Below, one piece after another: positions 18,281 to 29,125 of a DNA stretch of 64,000 bases; positions within the stretch are counted from its first letter, which is position 1, and the number at the start of each line of letters is the position of its first letter. The DNA comes from Tenodera sinensis. Its lineage: Eukaryota > Arthropoda > Insecta > Mantodea > Mantidae. The DNA lies in NCBI GenBank assembly GCA_030765045.1, contig CM060964.1, forward strand, positions 140,946,868-141,010,867, in the 5' to 3' direction. The position numbers and the translations under genes are program-made. Under the pieces are notes generated by a model. The model had not been told where the DNA came from. It saw only the letters and a program-made list of their open reading frames with translations, and did no database searches.

Positions 18281-20711
18281 CAGGGCCGGCAAGATAAACA
18301 TCCAAGTGTGAAAATTTTTACCCCTACAATCACCCCTCCCTGTTTCCTTCTATCCAGCAGGTAAACAGAGAGGAGGCGTGTGGCACAGTGGCGGTCACTT
18401 GGGTTTCAGGTGAAACGTGTTTGCGACATGATCAAATGCATACTTTTAAACTCAAGAGTTGGCTAGGGATGCACAAAGAGGGTTAATGACACTAGAGAAT
18501 ATGAGTAAAGGATGTAGCGACAATGCTAGATGGCTCATATTGGCATTGTGTGAGGAACAGCTCTAGCACCATATTACTGACTAGTCAAACCTGAAGTTGA
18601 GAAAAGCAGATCTATAGAATTAACATGTGTTTTACCTGTGTTATGCTACACAATAGTTGTTATGCAGTTCCCTTATACTGCTAAAGACATTTAAAAGTTT
18701 CTATACTGTGTTCTCAAAAATAAAGGTCACAATTTATATGAAAAGTGCATTGAAATTGTTTACAATATACATTTTATTAGATATCTAAATTTACACAATT
18801 GGTATCCATGCTGGTTTGTCTTTAAATATTAGCGTTTCAATGTCCAGCAGCAAAGTAGATGAACTTAAACGTAGAACACATTGAAGATGTTCATCCAAAA
18901 CACTACTGCGCAGGAGGCTCTTGTTCAATGTCAATATGCTGAACAGTTGTTCACATTGATAATTAGTACCAAACATTGCCAGTAATTTGCTTGCAATAAG
19001 ACGCAACTTGGGAAATATTTTCGGCAATGATGTGTGCAAGTCCAAACCAAGTTTTCCTGAGCTGTGCAATGGTGTGTTGCTTTGAAGGTTAATTATTTCC
19101 AATTGCTGCTCATCGTGGGCCACCAAAGGATCATATGTAAATGGACTTTTGAAAAGCCTACAGTGGTTGTCTAACACTTGCACGTCTACAAATTTCGCTG
19201 AGAACACTTCTAATAACTGATCCAATACAGTAATGTATTTTTGTTGCGTATTATGCAGTACATCCTTCATAACCGATTTTAAAGATGGAAAATGGCGCAG
19301 TTTGTTCTTTTCTATTTGGCTTTACCACATTTTTCATTTCTCCTTGAATGCTTTCACACAATGTTAACTGTAAAAATGTATTGTGTTTACCTTGTAAACT
19401 AAGATTAAGTTCGTTGAGGTGAACAGTTAAATCGCTTAGAAAAGCCAAATCACAAACAAAAATATCATCTTTAAGTTCCAGAACTGCAATCCCTTTAGTT
19501 GTTAGGAAAGTATGAATTTCTTTCCACAGGTCGAATATTCTTTGCAACATGTTGCCTCTACTTAGCCATCTTACCTGGCAGTAGTATGGTAAATCCAAAT
19601 ATCCGAAGCCTGAGAATGTCAAAAATTCTTGAAACTGTATGTCGCATTGCATGAGCTCTGATTAAATTTACAGTTTTAACACAGAAAAACGTAATATTAT
19701 TCAAGGTAGCTGATTTTGCACAGAGTGCTTCTCGGTGAATAGTACAATGAATGGCTGCAAAGCTATGGGAGGAAAATCCATTTTGAGAAAGGGATTTTTG
19801 GAGTCTTCCTATTAGACCTCCCACCATTGCTGGAGGCCCATCTGTAGCTATGCAAACCAACTTCTCCCATTGAAGCCCAAACTTTGATGCCATCTTCATT
19901 ACTGCCTCAAAAACATCTTCACTGCACAGTATGATCATTCATTGGATAAACGTCCAACAACTCCTCAAACATAGATAATTCTGCATCTACACCTCTAACA
20001 AACACAGCCAGTTGTGCCGTAGTTTTAGTATCAGTGATTTCATCCATGACAAGGGAAAAACGAACATTCTTGAATTTGTCTGTTAACTGTTCCTCCAAGT
20101 TATTGCTCAGTTCAACAATTCTGTTAACAATAGTACCTCGTGACAAACTGACAGCTTCAAAAGCTTCCATTAATATTGGACAAAGTCATTCTACTGCTAT
20201 ATGCAAACGTGTTTTAATGTATTCTCCATCAGAAAATGGTTTTGATGTTTTAGCAATGTGATGTGCAATTCTGTAGCTAGCACGCAAAGCATTTGTTGCA
20301 CTATGTGTCTGAGGTGAAGCTGAGCCATTCTTAACTGCATATTTTTCTTTTAATTCTTCTAAAACTTTCTTGCGTGCCTCGCCTGACAATTTGTCTTTGC
20401 TATAGACTCCAGCATGAGCCGCATTGAAATGCCTCCTTAGGATGAAGCTCGTAATGTATCAGATGTTAGTAAGACATATCAAACACTGTGCTTTACCATC
20501 ATGAAGAACAAACAAATACATCTTCTCCCAGTCTCGATCAAACCTTCGTCTTTCACTCATTTTATGAAAGCCATCAGTGAATGTTAACACTGCCACGCGA
20601 CAATAGCCAGAATGAACCAGTTTAGTTGGCTTTACCTGGCTGTTGAAAGAGCGCAGTGGGGATGAGAGGGAGGGTAAATTCACACTTTGAGTGGCTTGCT
20701 TACCACCTCTG
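18281..20711 (-). mobile_element. hAT transposon with perfect 8-bp target duplication
   Basis: The element starts CAGGGCCGGCAAG at 18281. Its right end, read on the minus strand from 20711, is CAGAGGTGGTAAG, an imperfect terminal inverted repeat (9 of 13). It is flanked by identical 8-bp direct repeats CATTATAG (18273-18280 and 20712-20719), as expected for hAT insertion. The 2.43-kb body carries a decayed minus-strand transposase. Confidence 0.9.
18791..20683 (-). pseudogene. hAT transposase relic (GTF2IRD2/ZBED-like lineage)
   Basis: Minus-strand fragments run in the right order across at least four frame changes. They start with a zinc-finger-like N-terminus (FVLHDGKAQCLIC) and FNAAHAGVYSKDKLSGEARK, then MDEITDTKTTAQLAVFVRGV (catalytic Asp region), ATDGPPAMVG, CTIHREALCAK, VRWLSRGN and a C-terminal dimerisation block with YQCEQLFSILTLNKS. 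This matches the hAT lineage that in vertebrates gave rise to GTF2IRD2 and related domesticated genes. Six partly overlapping frames together cover most of a usual 600-residue protein. Not functional. Confidence 0.85.
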
Positions 20712-20719
20712 CATTATAG

Positions 20720-21640
20720 CAAACACATAAACTTAGTCTCACTAATTAAGCTTACATCTGTAAGCCTAGTATCCAAACCTGGAATCATTTTTAGTTCTAG
20801 TCCACAACTTTATACAAACACAATAAGAACATGTTTTCTACAGGTGCACTGAAGTTGAAACTGCAATGTTTGCCTGTTAATGTAGAAGGATTGCTGAAAT
20901 ATTGCTTTTGAAAACTGTGAGGTGAGCTGATGGAGGTGAGCCCATGGCTGCCATGTCCTCTGAACAACGGAAACACATGACTAATTTAATTCTCATACCA
21001 TCTATGTAAGTATGCCTGAGAATTAGGTGACCCTTCGTGCAGGTCTCGCTGAAGTTGAGTATTTATTTTTGTGAAAGATAGTACATAGTCATACATTACA
21101 ATAAATAACACAAGACTTCAGCAACTCTCTCATGTTATTCTTATAATTTTATAGATATAATACTTATATGTAGGCATAACAACTGCAGGACAGAAAATAA
21201 TATTAATATTAATGTTATTACTATATAATAAATGATTACACATGTTAAAACAACGGTTTAGTAATTATGGCATAACCCTTAATATGCCATATTGCGAATT
21301 CTTGTTTGGGTCCCTTTTCTGCTGTATACCTGAATGTACTTGTTGGACTATTTGTCTTCACGCGCTAGTTGACCTTTGCTCACATCTATAACCAGTGTGC
21401 ATGCATCTTGACCAACATAGTGGGGAAATGGCCAAGCCTGTAATGAATATGTGGGGCAAAGATACAGGGATGAATAAGAGGAAGCTGACACAAAGTAAAA
21501 AATATTAATTTTTTCTGTTATTCTGTTGGTGAATGCTATTAGCAGAAGTGAGGAGATTTTGAGATGATATTAGTAGTGCCATCTGAAGAAATTTGAGATA
21601 AAACAAAGGAGGTGCATGATTGATATTGTGCCCACCTCTG
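20720..21640. other. non-coding DNA, nothing recognised
   Basis: A+T-rich sequence, no domain-bearing frame. Confidence 0.5.
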
Positions 21641-21644
21641 TAGT

Positions 21645-21875
21645 GTGATGGTTAGTGTGTCTGCCTCACGTTCAAGAGGTCACGAGTCCGAATCTTGCTT
21701 AGGGTAAGTTATCCAGATAAGGGTTTTTTACCGAGGTTTTCCCTTATCCTGAGAAGACGAATGTCAGGTAGCTTAAAGCTCTATGGACCTCGGGCTCATT
21801 TGAGCATCATTTCACCCATTTCATTCATTCACTGTCTGATATGACACTATGTTGGAGGACATTAACAAAAAAAAA
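21645..21875 (+). mobile_element. SINE family 4 (tRNA-derived)
   Basis: The A-box-like TAGTGTGATGGTTAGTGTG and B-box-like ACGAGTCCGAATC (near 21680) form a tRNA head. A body with CCGAGGTTTTCCCTTATCC follows, ending in an A-rich run (21867-21875) only a few bases before the gypsy 5' LTR. Family name is mine; only this copy is seen here. Confidence 0.6.
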
Positions 21876-21881
21876 TGATAT

Positions 21882-22110
21882 TGTTATATTGATACGTTGA
21901 ACTTCCCTGGAAAGGATCCCATAAATTAGATGCTCTTTAACTGACGTCACGTTGCCAAGGAGGTAGAGAGTAACTTTCAAACTTGTAAGGTTGATTGAGA
22001 TAGATTGTGCAAAAAAGAGTTTTTAAGTGTAATAGTGATAGTTTGTGTTGAGTAAGGCCATAGTTGATGTAAAATTAAAGGAAATGAATTAAAAGGTAAA
22101 TAATGTTCTA
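21882..22110 (+). repeat. gypsy 5' LTR
   Basis: A 229-bp segment beginning TG, repeated directly at 29126-29357 with roughly 80 percent identity by eye. It contains a perfect TGACGTCA (CRE/ATF-type) site at 21942-21949 and a CATAAAT box at 21920. It is followed by a primer-binding site, which fixes it as the 5' LTR of a plus-strand element. Confidence 0.9.
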
Positions 22111-22112
22111 AT

Positions 22113-22129
22113 TGGTGTCAGGAGTGGGA
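22113..22129 (+). promoter_or_regulatory. gypsy primer-binding site
   Basis: TGGTGTCAGGAGTGGGA lies 2 bp after the LTR. Its TGG start and form match PBSs of Ty3/gypsy elements, where a host tRNA 3' end primes minus-strand DNA. The exact tRNA is not assigned. Confidence 0.75.
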
Positions 22130-22138
22130 CGAAAGCAA

Positions 22139-23010
22139 GATGGAACAAATGAAACAACTATTGCCTAGCATGACAGAAATGAAGGCAGAAATAGTCAGTG
22201 GATTCCAAAATGCAGCAGATGGAGACAATGTAATGAAAAAGTTGATAACAGAAATGTTCATTATAAAGTGAGCTGTTGGCAAATATCGACGGGCAACTGA
22301 TTGGCGTGAAGGAAGCCGAGAAAGATTTCAGACAACCCGTTAGCGTCCCGGAGAACGTTGGGGAACATTTTAGCGCCCCGGAAAATAGTGTCGACGGCAA
22401 CACCATACAACCATGGTGTTCCAACGAGTATTTGGCCGAGAACAAATACTCGGACAAAATTACAAAAACTTGAATGTCGAGACACCAGTACAAGACACAA
22501 CATCCGTGCACGTCAAACAACCCAGGTAAGACGGCACGCCGACCTTTGAAGTCTTCCGCCCACAATGCACCACCGTCACCGCCCGCAACCCGTGGTCCAC
22601 AGAAAAGGAAACTGTGCAGCTGATAGCTAGCCAAGGCTAAAGCAACCAAGGGAGATGCTGCAGGAGTTCCCCCGGGGTAGTGAAGAACTATTGAATGAGT
22701 CTCTGGTGAACGGTAACCAGGAAATTATCTACCTCGTCTATGGGGTGCGCCATGCCGAGTCAGCGTCCAATACTGGGCGAATATCAGATCATCCACGATG
22801 CGCTGAAAGCCGCGCTGAGTATGGAGGTGGTCAAGGTAATAACTATCCTCGTCCGGAAGATGCGGGGTATTCGGTTTGTGTGGGACGGAAAAACAGCCCC
22901 AGGAGATCGACGATCTCCCAGAGGTATATGGTGGGAGTGTGGCTGGCCAGGACTTCCGGGGAGAGACCGAACACATCTGGCCTACAAGTTAATGGAAGGT
23001 GAATAAGTGC
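22139..23010 (+). pseudogene. gypsy Gag relic
   Basis: Starting at an ATG near 22141 (MEQMKQLLPSMTEMKAEIVS) and passing through many stops, the three forward frames contain a Gag-like core: GTPTFEVFRPQCTTVTARNP then WSTEKETVQLIAS (22530-22625), the helix pattern of Ty3/gypsy capsid proteins. Near 22930-22970 comes IWWECGWPGLPGRDR, a decayed CCHC knuckle that has kept one Cys. Its position between PBS and protease fits Gag. It cannot encode a protein now. Confidence 0.6.
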
Positions 23011-23099
23011 CAGCGTGAAAAGGGGCACGTCGGAGCTGGTATCGCCGACTCCATGAGTGATGTGCGCTTTGTGCAGAATAACGGACATCATCCCGGACG

Positions 23100-23280
23100 G
23101 ATGGGTACGCGCGAGGTACCAGATATTGGTGGACACGGATGCAGCCATAAGTGTGATGTGACCTGACGTGGTGGAGGGCTTGCTATCGCGGAAACGAGAT
23201 CGGCCCTACAAGAGTGCTGGCATTGGGCGAAACCTTGCCTTTGGTTGACGAAGCCTTGTTGGATTTGATCTTGGAGTAGT
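23100..23280 (+). pseudogene. gypsy aspartic protease relic, 5' part
   Basis: RYQILVDTDAAISVM near 23112-23155 is the retroviral-type protease active-site block, with the DTG triad changed to DTD. A hAT is inserted at 23281, and the reading resumes at 26380 with KFG.., an Ile/Val-rich strand and VVDALVSHEATT, the C-terminal part of the same fold. A stop follows the active-site block. Confidence 0.65.
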
Positions 23281-23439
23281 CAGAGGCGGCTGGTGCCTAA
23301 AATAACAGGAGGTTCACTACTTTTAGTGCATTGTGTAGTTTACCTTCCTAAATAGTTTGATTTTCTAAATTGCATAAAGTATTTCAGCAGCTCTGAAATT
23401 ACCTTAAACTAGCCTGATGACATTGATGGGGTTGAATAT

Positions 23440-23589
23440 CCTGTAAAGGTATATTTTGTAGAGAAACCCCATCCCTCCTTTCCTTTTGCTTGGCGAATCT
23501 GTCTATGACTCTCGTTGAAATATGAAAGACTGGATCATTTCTTTGTCATTAGACAGCATGGCAAGAGAGACAGCCATCTTCATCTATGC
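23440..23589 (-). pseudogene. hAT transposase C-terminus, displaced by nested insertion
   Basis: Minus-strand reading from 23589 gives DPVFHISTRVIDRFAKQKER, the last conserved block of ZMYM1-like hAT transposases (usual form ...FN..VID.FA..K.RR). It joins in sense to IKTFLRSTTD ending at 24575. The two pieces are contiguous once the element at 23590-24574 is removed. Confidence 0.8.
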
Positions 23590-24574
23590 CAGGGGAAGAC
23601 AACTTCGGGCCGTGTGACGTATTTAAACGAAGAGCCAGCTTGTACGTTCGTGTGACGTCAGGCGAGAGCAGTGTATTGCTATGCTGCCTAGATCAGCGGC
23701 GCTACTTGCACGAATCTGAATGAACATGAAGAATGTTATTTGGGCATGTTTACAACATGCATGTTTACAACGGGCTGTTTAGGGAGAACCCTCTTCAGCC
23801 TAGTCTGAGGGTGTTTATTTGTTGTGTGAGGAATCTTAACGGCGTTAGTGCGAATTTTGTTTTTATTTTGTGTTTTTGTTGACGTTGTGTAGTGTTGTGT
23901 GTAGTGGTTTTGTGTTTGTGTTCAGTTCCCCGTGTTTCACACCAGTTTGAGATCAGGCTTCAAGATGTAGAAACATTGTCAACTACGTTTCATATCTTTG
24001 TGACCCCATATTCATTGGATGTTAACAATGTTTCTAGCAGGTAGCAAATTGAATTGATAAATTTTCAGTGCGACGATTTGCTGAAGGACAAATATAAACG
24101 CAAGGAAGACTTGGCTGATTTGTATAAGAATGTTCCTCAAACCAGATTTCTGAGGTTGTATGCCCTTGCTGCACGGATATTATGTATGTTTAGTTCTACG
24201 TATGTGTGCGAACAATTCTTTTCTGTTATGAACCTTTCTAAATCAAAATCCCGAAGCATATTGTCAGATCACAATCTAACATGCAGTCTTCGGTTACAAA
24301 TGTGCCGTACATTACGCCCTAACATTGACAAACTGGTTAAAGAAAGCGAAACTGCAAAGGTCGGAAAATGTCCACCTAATTGTTCTGCATAGCTCTCCTC
24401 TAGCTCAGGCAAAATAGTTATAATTTCTGTTCTATTTGCGTTATATGACTGTTCATTAAAATTACGATGTCCCGTATGCCATTTCCTCTTCGCCGCTGTG
24501 ACGTCACACGTTCAACTGGCCTTCGATGGGAGCATGTGAGCTGACGTCACAGCAGCGATACCTGTCTTCCCCTG
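23590..24574 (+). mobile_element. 985-bp hAT inserted within the hAT
   Basis: The left end CAGGGGAAGACAACTTC (23590) and the right end, CAGGGGAAGACAGGTATC on minus from 24574, share their first 12 bases. Flanks ATCTATGC and ATCTGTGG agree at 6 of 8 positions. The ends also carry TGACGTCA-type palindromes (23655, 24498, 24542) and a 16-bp inverted repeat at 24494-24557. Only the transposase C-terminus remains, so this is an internally deleted copy. Confidence 0.85.
24054..24392 (+). pseudogene. hAT transposase C-terminal dimerisation region
   Basis: A 112-codon open stretch ends at TAG and contains LRLYALAARILCMFSSTYVC, EQFFSVMNLSKSKSRS and ILSDHNLTCSLRL, the C-terminal hAT dimerisation block of the GTF2IRD2/EPM2AIP1-like type (usual pattern CEQ.FS.M...K...RS.L.D..L...LR). 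It differs from the host hAT and resembles the lineage at 18.3-20.7 kb. The N-terminal three quarters are absent, so it is not autonomous. This piece is strikingly free of stops. Confidence 0.8.
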
Positions 24575-25480
24575 ATCTGTGGTACTTCTAAGAAATGTTT
24601 TGATCCAGACAAAGTGGAGAAACAGCTCTGCTTCACACGTCATTGGAATAGTAGCTACTAATTTCATCAATTTCATAACATCACCAAAGAGTTCTTGCAG
24701 GCTATTTTCAATTAAAAACTTTAGAAGGGCTATTGCACTTTTCATTTCTTCAAAACCATTTCGAGAATAAATTTTCTGTAGTTCTGTTTTAACTTAGACT
24801 CATTTAAAAATGGATAAGATTGCTCGTCAGAAAGGATTTTTCCAAGAAATTTATTTTTCAACGAAGGAAAGAAGTGCTGGCCAAGTAAATTAGTGGCCAA
24901 TAAGTGACTGGAGAATTCAAACCTCTGTTGGCTCCGATGTATTATTATGTGACATACTTCCTTTGCTGCTACATTCCTCCATTGGCAGTTTGCTATACTG
25001 CTCCTTTCTTTATCAGGAGCACATACAAATGTGAGTGGTGATTCGAGACACAGCCTGTTTGCGTGTCCGACATATGGAACAGAGCCTATTAATAAACTCA
25101 GGCTACATCTTGGAAATATCGACTTGTGTAAGCCGCGCTACAGCATGACGCGGGATTTAGAAATGTGCTGCTCTCCTAAAGCGCTCAATCATTTTTTCTA
25201 TGGCTGTACCGTTAAAGACTGTAGCATTATTCATGTGCTCTTTTACAACTGCATCCAAAGCTGAAGTCAAATTTACTATCACGCTGAATATTCCAGGACT
25301 GTTGGATTCTGCAGCTTCATCATGTCCAAGTAACTCAAGTTCAAACTCACCGCAGAAGTTAATACAATCAATTATTTTGGAAAGGATATAGCGATTTTTC
25401 CTTACGTAGTCATTGTGTCTTCCTATATTCTGTCTGAAAGCTGAGCTAAGCTGTTGCATAATTTCTGTTTTTGCAAGGAC
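24575..25480 (-). pseudogene. hAT transposase (ZMYM1/DUF4371-like) relic, N-terminal and core part
   Basis: Minus-strand translation gives RKNRYILSKIIDCINFCGEF, ELELLGHDEAAESNSPGIFS and NNATVFNGTA, the DUF4371 region of ZMYM1-like hAT transposases. After decayed sequence comes VATIPMT..AE and IKTFLRST near 24590-24660, the C-terminal dimerisation block. At 24575 the reading stops at an inserted element and resumes at 23589 (see 23440-23589). Stops, shifts and an internal deletion make it non-functional. Confidence 0.8.
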
Positions 25481-26379
25481 TGATAACTCTAAATAAGCAT
25501 TCTTATGTGAAATATTCTTCGTGCTTCTTAACCTTCTGTTTTATGTGACTTAGATTTGACACGCCAGAACATGTCCAGCTTGTATATTTACCCTTAGCAA
25601 ACAGCAAGTACAGAAAACAAAATAGCTTATTTGTGGAAATAAACCGCAAATCTAACTACCTATTTCTTTTATTTATATTTACATTAAAAGACGTGCAACA
25701 CATCTTACCTCGGCTTCTTTGCGCATGCATTAATTTGAGAGGAGGTATCGGCATATCAAGCTTCTTTATTTCACACTTCTCTTTCAAGCTTAAAGCTGAG
25801 AAATCTGTTTCTAAAAAGATATTGAAAGCTATTCATTCTTCTTGGAAAATAGCTCTAAGAACAGACGAATACCAAATAAACACTAAAACACAAGTAAATA
25901 ACTGAATACACTGTAATACAGTTAAACGATTGTAGACAATCACTCCATTATTACATTGAAAACACACGTGCTAATTGTTCTGGTTAGGTTGCTTTTAGTT
26001 CGGGTCGATTCGTGCGTTTCCGCCAGTCCGACTTGCAGTTGGAGCTAGTTACCCGACCAGCGCATATGCACGTTTACCCAGCCTCGCACGTTTACCTAGC
26101 GACCTCCCCTCTCGCCTCTCCCTGCCGAAAGAGCACACATAAGCTTACACTCGGAGGTTCACAAGAGCAATTGAACCTCGTTAATGTCTGGGCAAACTTT
26201 GGCACCCATGCGTGCTATCTGAACAACTTAAAAGTTTTTCATGCGATAAAATATTTTGAAAATGCATATAAAATTACCTAAGACGAGAAAGAAACAAAAA
26301 ATGATTGTTTAAATATAATTTGCAGAACCTTTTTCCGGGGTTCAGTGAACCACTGAACACATAGGACGCGCCGCCCCTG

Positions 26380-26560
26380 GGAGTAGAGCGTTACAAGTTT
26401 GGGTGTTCGTCGTGAAGGTAGCTGAGGAGGTAGTTCTGGTTGTGGACGCCCTCGTGAGTCACGAGGCGACGACCTAAATTAGCAAGAGGTCCTGCAAGTC
26501 GGACAGGACGAGCTAACGCTCCCGAGCCCCAGTGAACATGTCGGGGTCTGCAAGGTAATT
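26380..26560 (+). pseudogene. gypsy aspartic protease relic, 3' part
   Basis: This continues the protease interrupted at 23280: after the target duplication it reads in shifted frames KVAEEVVLVVDALVSHEATT, matching the late strands of Ty3/gypsy proteases (viLG.D.L..H.a). No reverse transcriptase or integrase motif follows up to 29125, so most of pol is deleted or decayed. Confidence 0.55.
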
Positions 26561-26884
26561 CTGGAAGTGCTTACGTTTAGGCCCACCAGAAGCAGGGTGT
26601 TTGCGAAGGTGGACTAGGAGAGGTCAGCGGTCCTGATACCCGTGGGCGCAGGAAGGTCCGCACTCGGAGGATGAGAGGATCGGCAATGCAGTCAACCGCA
26701 TCCAGATGCTGCCCCGTGGAAAGATGCTGGTGGTACACCCGTGGACAAAAAATGAGGTTCTAAGTGTCGATCATAGCCCTTCGTGTATCTTCGTAAAAGC
26801 TTTGTTCACAACCCACACGAACAAACCGTATAACGGCCTGCGACTTATAGCGCAATGGTTAACTTATACACACTGAAAATAAGA

Positions 26885-26980
26885 CATAGAATAACGTTAC
26901 GGTAGCCGAGAGGTTAAAAAGGCACTGCTTCCACTCACAAGCTCCTAGGTTCAAATCCCGTGTTTGTTAATCTTATGACT
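26885..26980 (+). mobile_element. tRNA-like SINE head
   Basis: TAGCCGAGAGGTT (A-box-like) and GGTTCAAATCCCG (good B box) are about 45 bp apart. No acceptor-stem complementarity brackets them, so this is a tRNA-derived SINE remnant rather than a tRNA gene. Confidence 0.5.
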
Positions 26981-27016
26981 GGATATGTAGAACATAATAT
27001 TGCATTAATATAATTT

Positions 27017-27365
27017 AAAACTAAAAACCCCGGCGCGACAGCCCATGAAGGGCCAAGGCCTACCGCCCAGCCGCTGCGTCCCCCACCTCTGCCCACTACA
27101 GGCGTCATTGGTGAGGTGCAGTACTAGAGTGTGGGACGTGGTCGGCGCCCCGAGCCCTCCCGGTCAGTTATGCGGTCTTCTCGACCTGGGCCGCTACTTC
27201 TCCATCAAGTAGCTTCTCAATTGGTCCCCCCGGACCTAGCGAGGCTGAGTGCACCCTGTGCCAGACCTCCCAGAGGGTACAAAATCCCCATGTTGGTACC
27301 GGAGATCGAACCCAGGTCCTCCGCGCCAGAGGCAAGCGCGCTACCAACTGCGCTACGGAGGCGAT
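27017..27365 (-). mobile_element. SINE family 1, copy B, with 14-bp target duplication
   Basis: On the minus strand a tRNA-like head begins CGCCTCCGTAGCGCAGTTGG and has the B box GGTTCGATCTCC. The body matches copy A at 15773-16117 and the 3' end is ...CCGGGGTTTTTAGTTTTA. Direct repeats CATTAATATAATTT (27003-27016) and CATTAATATAACTT (27366-27379) agree at 13 of 14 positions. Confidence 0.9.
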
Positions 27366-27479
27366 CATTAATATAACTTTGAAGTTATGGGCTTATCTAT
27401 GCACACAAAAGCATTAGTTATTCTACTAACACTCCTGTTAAACAAAAATATATGTAAATAAGCTATCATATTCTAAAAC

Positions 27480-28570
27480 AAAAATAAACATAACTAATAT
27501 CGAGTGTATGAACCCTCATCACATATAATTGCCCTCAACCTTAGGGACATAGGCAAAATTAAATGTCTGCAGTAATGTGGACGAGAAGCTTCAATGTCCC
27601 AGGCTTCTTGAATTTATGCCCAGAGGCCATATTTTTTCCTTCGCCCATTTATAGGGAAATTGGAGCACAGCCCACACATTCTCAATAGGGTTCAAATCCG
27701 GTGAACAGGGAGGCCAGTCTACCACTCTAATATTCTGCCTCTCTGAGAATCAATTTGAAACCTTTCCAGATGTGTGGATAGGATAATTATCCTGTACAAA
27801 TTCAATAATTTCATCAGGGAATCAAGATATTCCTAAGTATTACTGTATACTGCGCACTGTTCAGCGTATTGTCAAGCTGCCACGGTATACTAGACCGTTC
27901 CTTGATATCCGGCCTCAACACGATACAGATACGCGACAATGATGAATTTGTGAAGCCACGTATTTTGCATCGTATCGGAACCCCTGTGGACGAGACAATA
28001 ACCTTTCCCTTACGTGTGGAAGAAAAGTTCACCTCGTTTGAGAATATCACGCTCTTCCAGTTGCGGTTGGCATTTTTCTCTGCAACCGCAAGGCAAAACA
28101 AACTGTGATTGTCTGTCAGGTGTTTTTAGCTGCTGTTTACATATTATGTCCTCCGTCATTTACAGGTCGCAGAGCTATTCCAGCTCATCCAAGGAAATCC
28201 GAATTTGCCTTCATTTCAGAAGCAGTTTACAAGGGGTTACTCTCTGCTTCTACAATTAAAGCTGCGTCCGTTGTTGGAGTTGACATGTGTCTTCTTCCTG
28301 AACCGGGACGACGGTGTTCAACCCCTTCCCTGGATAATCTCACCCACCTCCGCGGTGTATATGCAGGGACTCCAATACGAGCTACAGGTTCACGAGCAGA
28401 GACACCTCCTACTGGACTACTGCAAGGATGGATTTCCTTGTGCCTATGTCTTTGGGTGCACGTTCTGCCATTGTCAAGCGTGGTACGATTCATCGAGAGA
28501 GAACTGTGCCTGCCTGATGCGTTTGCGCACCAGGTGCTTTGGTGTGCAGCACATTGATGTTCCTTAGAAT
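27480..28570 (-). pseudogene. Tc1-like transposase relic
   Basis: Minus-strand fragments include RRPGSGRRHMSTPTTDAALI (second helix-turn-helix, about 28270), NWKSVIFSNEVNFSSTRKGK (first catalytic Asp block with Asp changed to Asn, 28040), WQLDNTLNSAQYTVILRNIL (27860) and a decayed third block near 27690 corresponding to WP..SPDLNPIENVW, seen in the DNA as CCTATTGAGAATGTGTGGGC on minus. Order and spacing match Tc1 DDE transposases of about 340 residues. Many stops and shifts. It lies inside the gypsy element. Confidence 0.75.
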
Positions 28571-28619
28571 ACACTGTTAAAGGAGCATCATAATAACTAT
28601 CATATTATTAATTTCAACG

Positions 28620-29111
28620 AATGTCGTGTATGAAATAAGTGTATTTAAAATACTAGCCGCAATACGTTGTTTCAAGATCCTTAAGATAAGCAAATGCGAG
28701 AAGCGAACCTGCGACCCTCACCACAGGAGTAGCCTGTGTTTTGCCACAGCGCTACAGTTAACACACGTGGAAGGTGGCAGGTTTATTAATGTAGTACAAT
28801 CCAAACTATGTCCTGTTTTGTGTCGTTAATATTTGTAGTTAGTATTCATAGCTTGTAGTCAAAGAAGCTAAAGTTATGTATTTGCTTATGATTATTGATC
28901 ATATGAGTTAGTAATATTAAGAGTTGGAACTTGTGACAACCTGTTGCTGCTGCTACACAACTGTATCGCGGATGGTGTAAACAAGGCGCTGTGCCTAGTA
29001 GGACTTAGACGAATTTCGCGTTCCAGATATGACTTATTCTTTTTGTCCACGGGTGAACGAACACTTAGATTGTCTGGCCCACTATGACGGCGTTCCTCGG
29101 GACGAGCAGCG
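28620..29111. other. gypsy interior, decayed
   Basis: No RT, RNase H, integrase or envelope motif is visible. A tRNA-like B box on minus (GGTTCGCTTCTC, near 28702) suggests another SINE remnant. Confidence 0.4.
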
Positions 29112-29125
29112 CTGAGGGGGAGCTG
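29112..29125 (+). promoter_or_regulatory. gypsy polypurine tract
   Basis: A purine-rich run, CTGAGGGGGAGCTG, ends directly at the 3' LTR start (TG at 29126). It is in the place and of the kind used to prime plus-strand DNA. Confidence 0.6.

Larger units (their letters stand above)
23281..26379 (-). mobile_element. hAT transposon inserted in the gypsy protease
   Basis: The left end is CAGAGGCGGCTGGTGCC at 23281. The right end, read on minus from 26379, is CAGGGGCGGCGCGTCC. Flanking 8-mers GGAGTAGT (23273-23280) and GGAGTAGA (26380-26387) agree at 7 of 8 positions, a hAT-type target duplication. The 3.1-kb span includes a later 985-bp insertion at 23590-24574; without it the element is about 2.1 kb. 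Confidence 0.88.

Noticed and set aside
24494..24557. 16-bp inverted repeat as a terminator or cruciform
   Set aside because: It lies just inside the inner hAT end and is better explained as subterminal transposon structure.
26885..26980. tRNA gene
   Set aside because: Good B box but no acceptor or anticodon stem; the other tRNA-like heads fail the same test and continue into SINE bodies.
28105..28567. Overlapping 150-, 120- and 115-codon frames that could be a gypsy envelope or host gene
   Set aside because: The minus strand reads as a Tc1 transposase N-terminal region in the right order, which explains the open frames.
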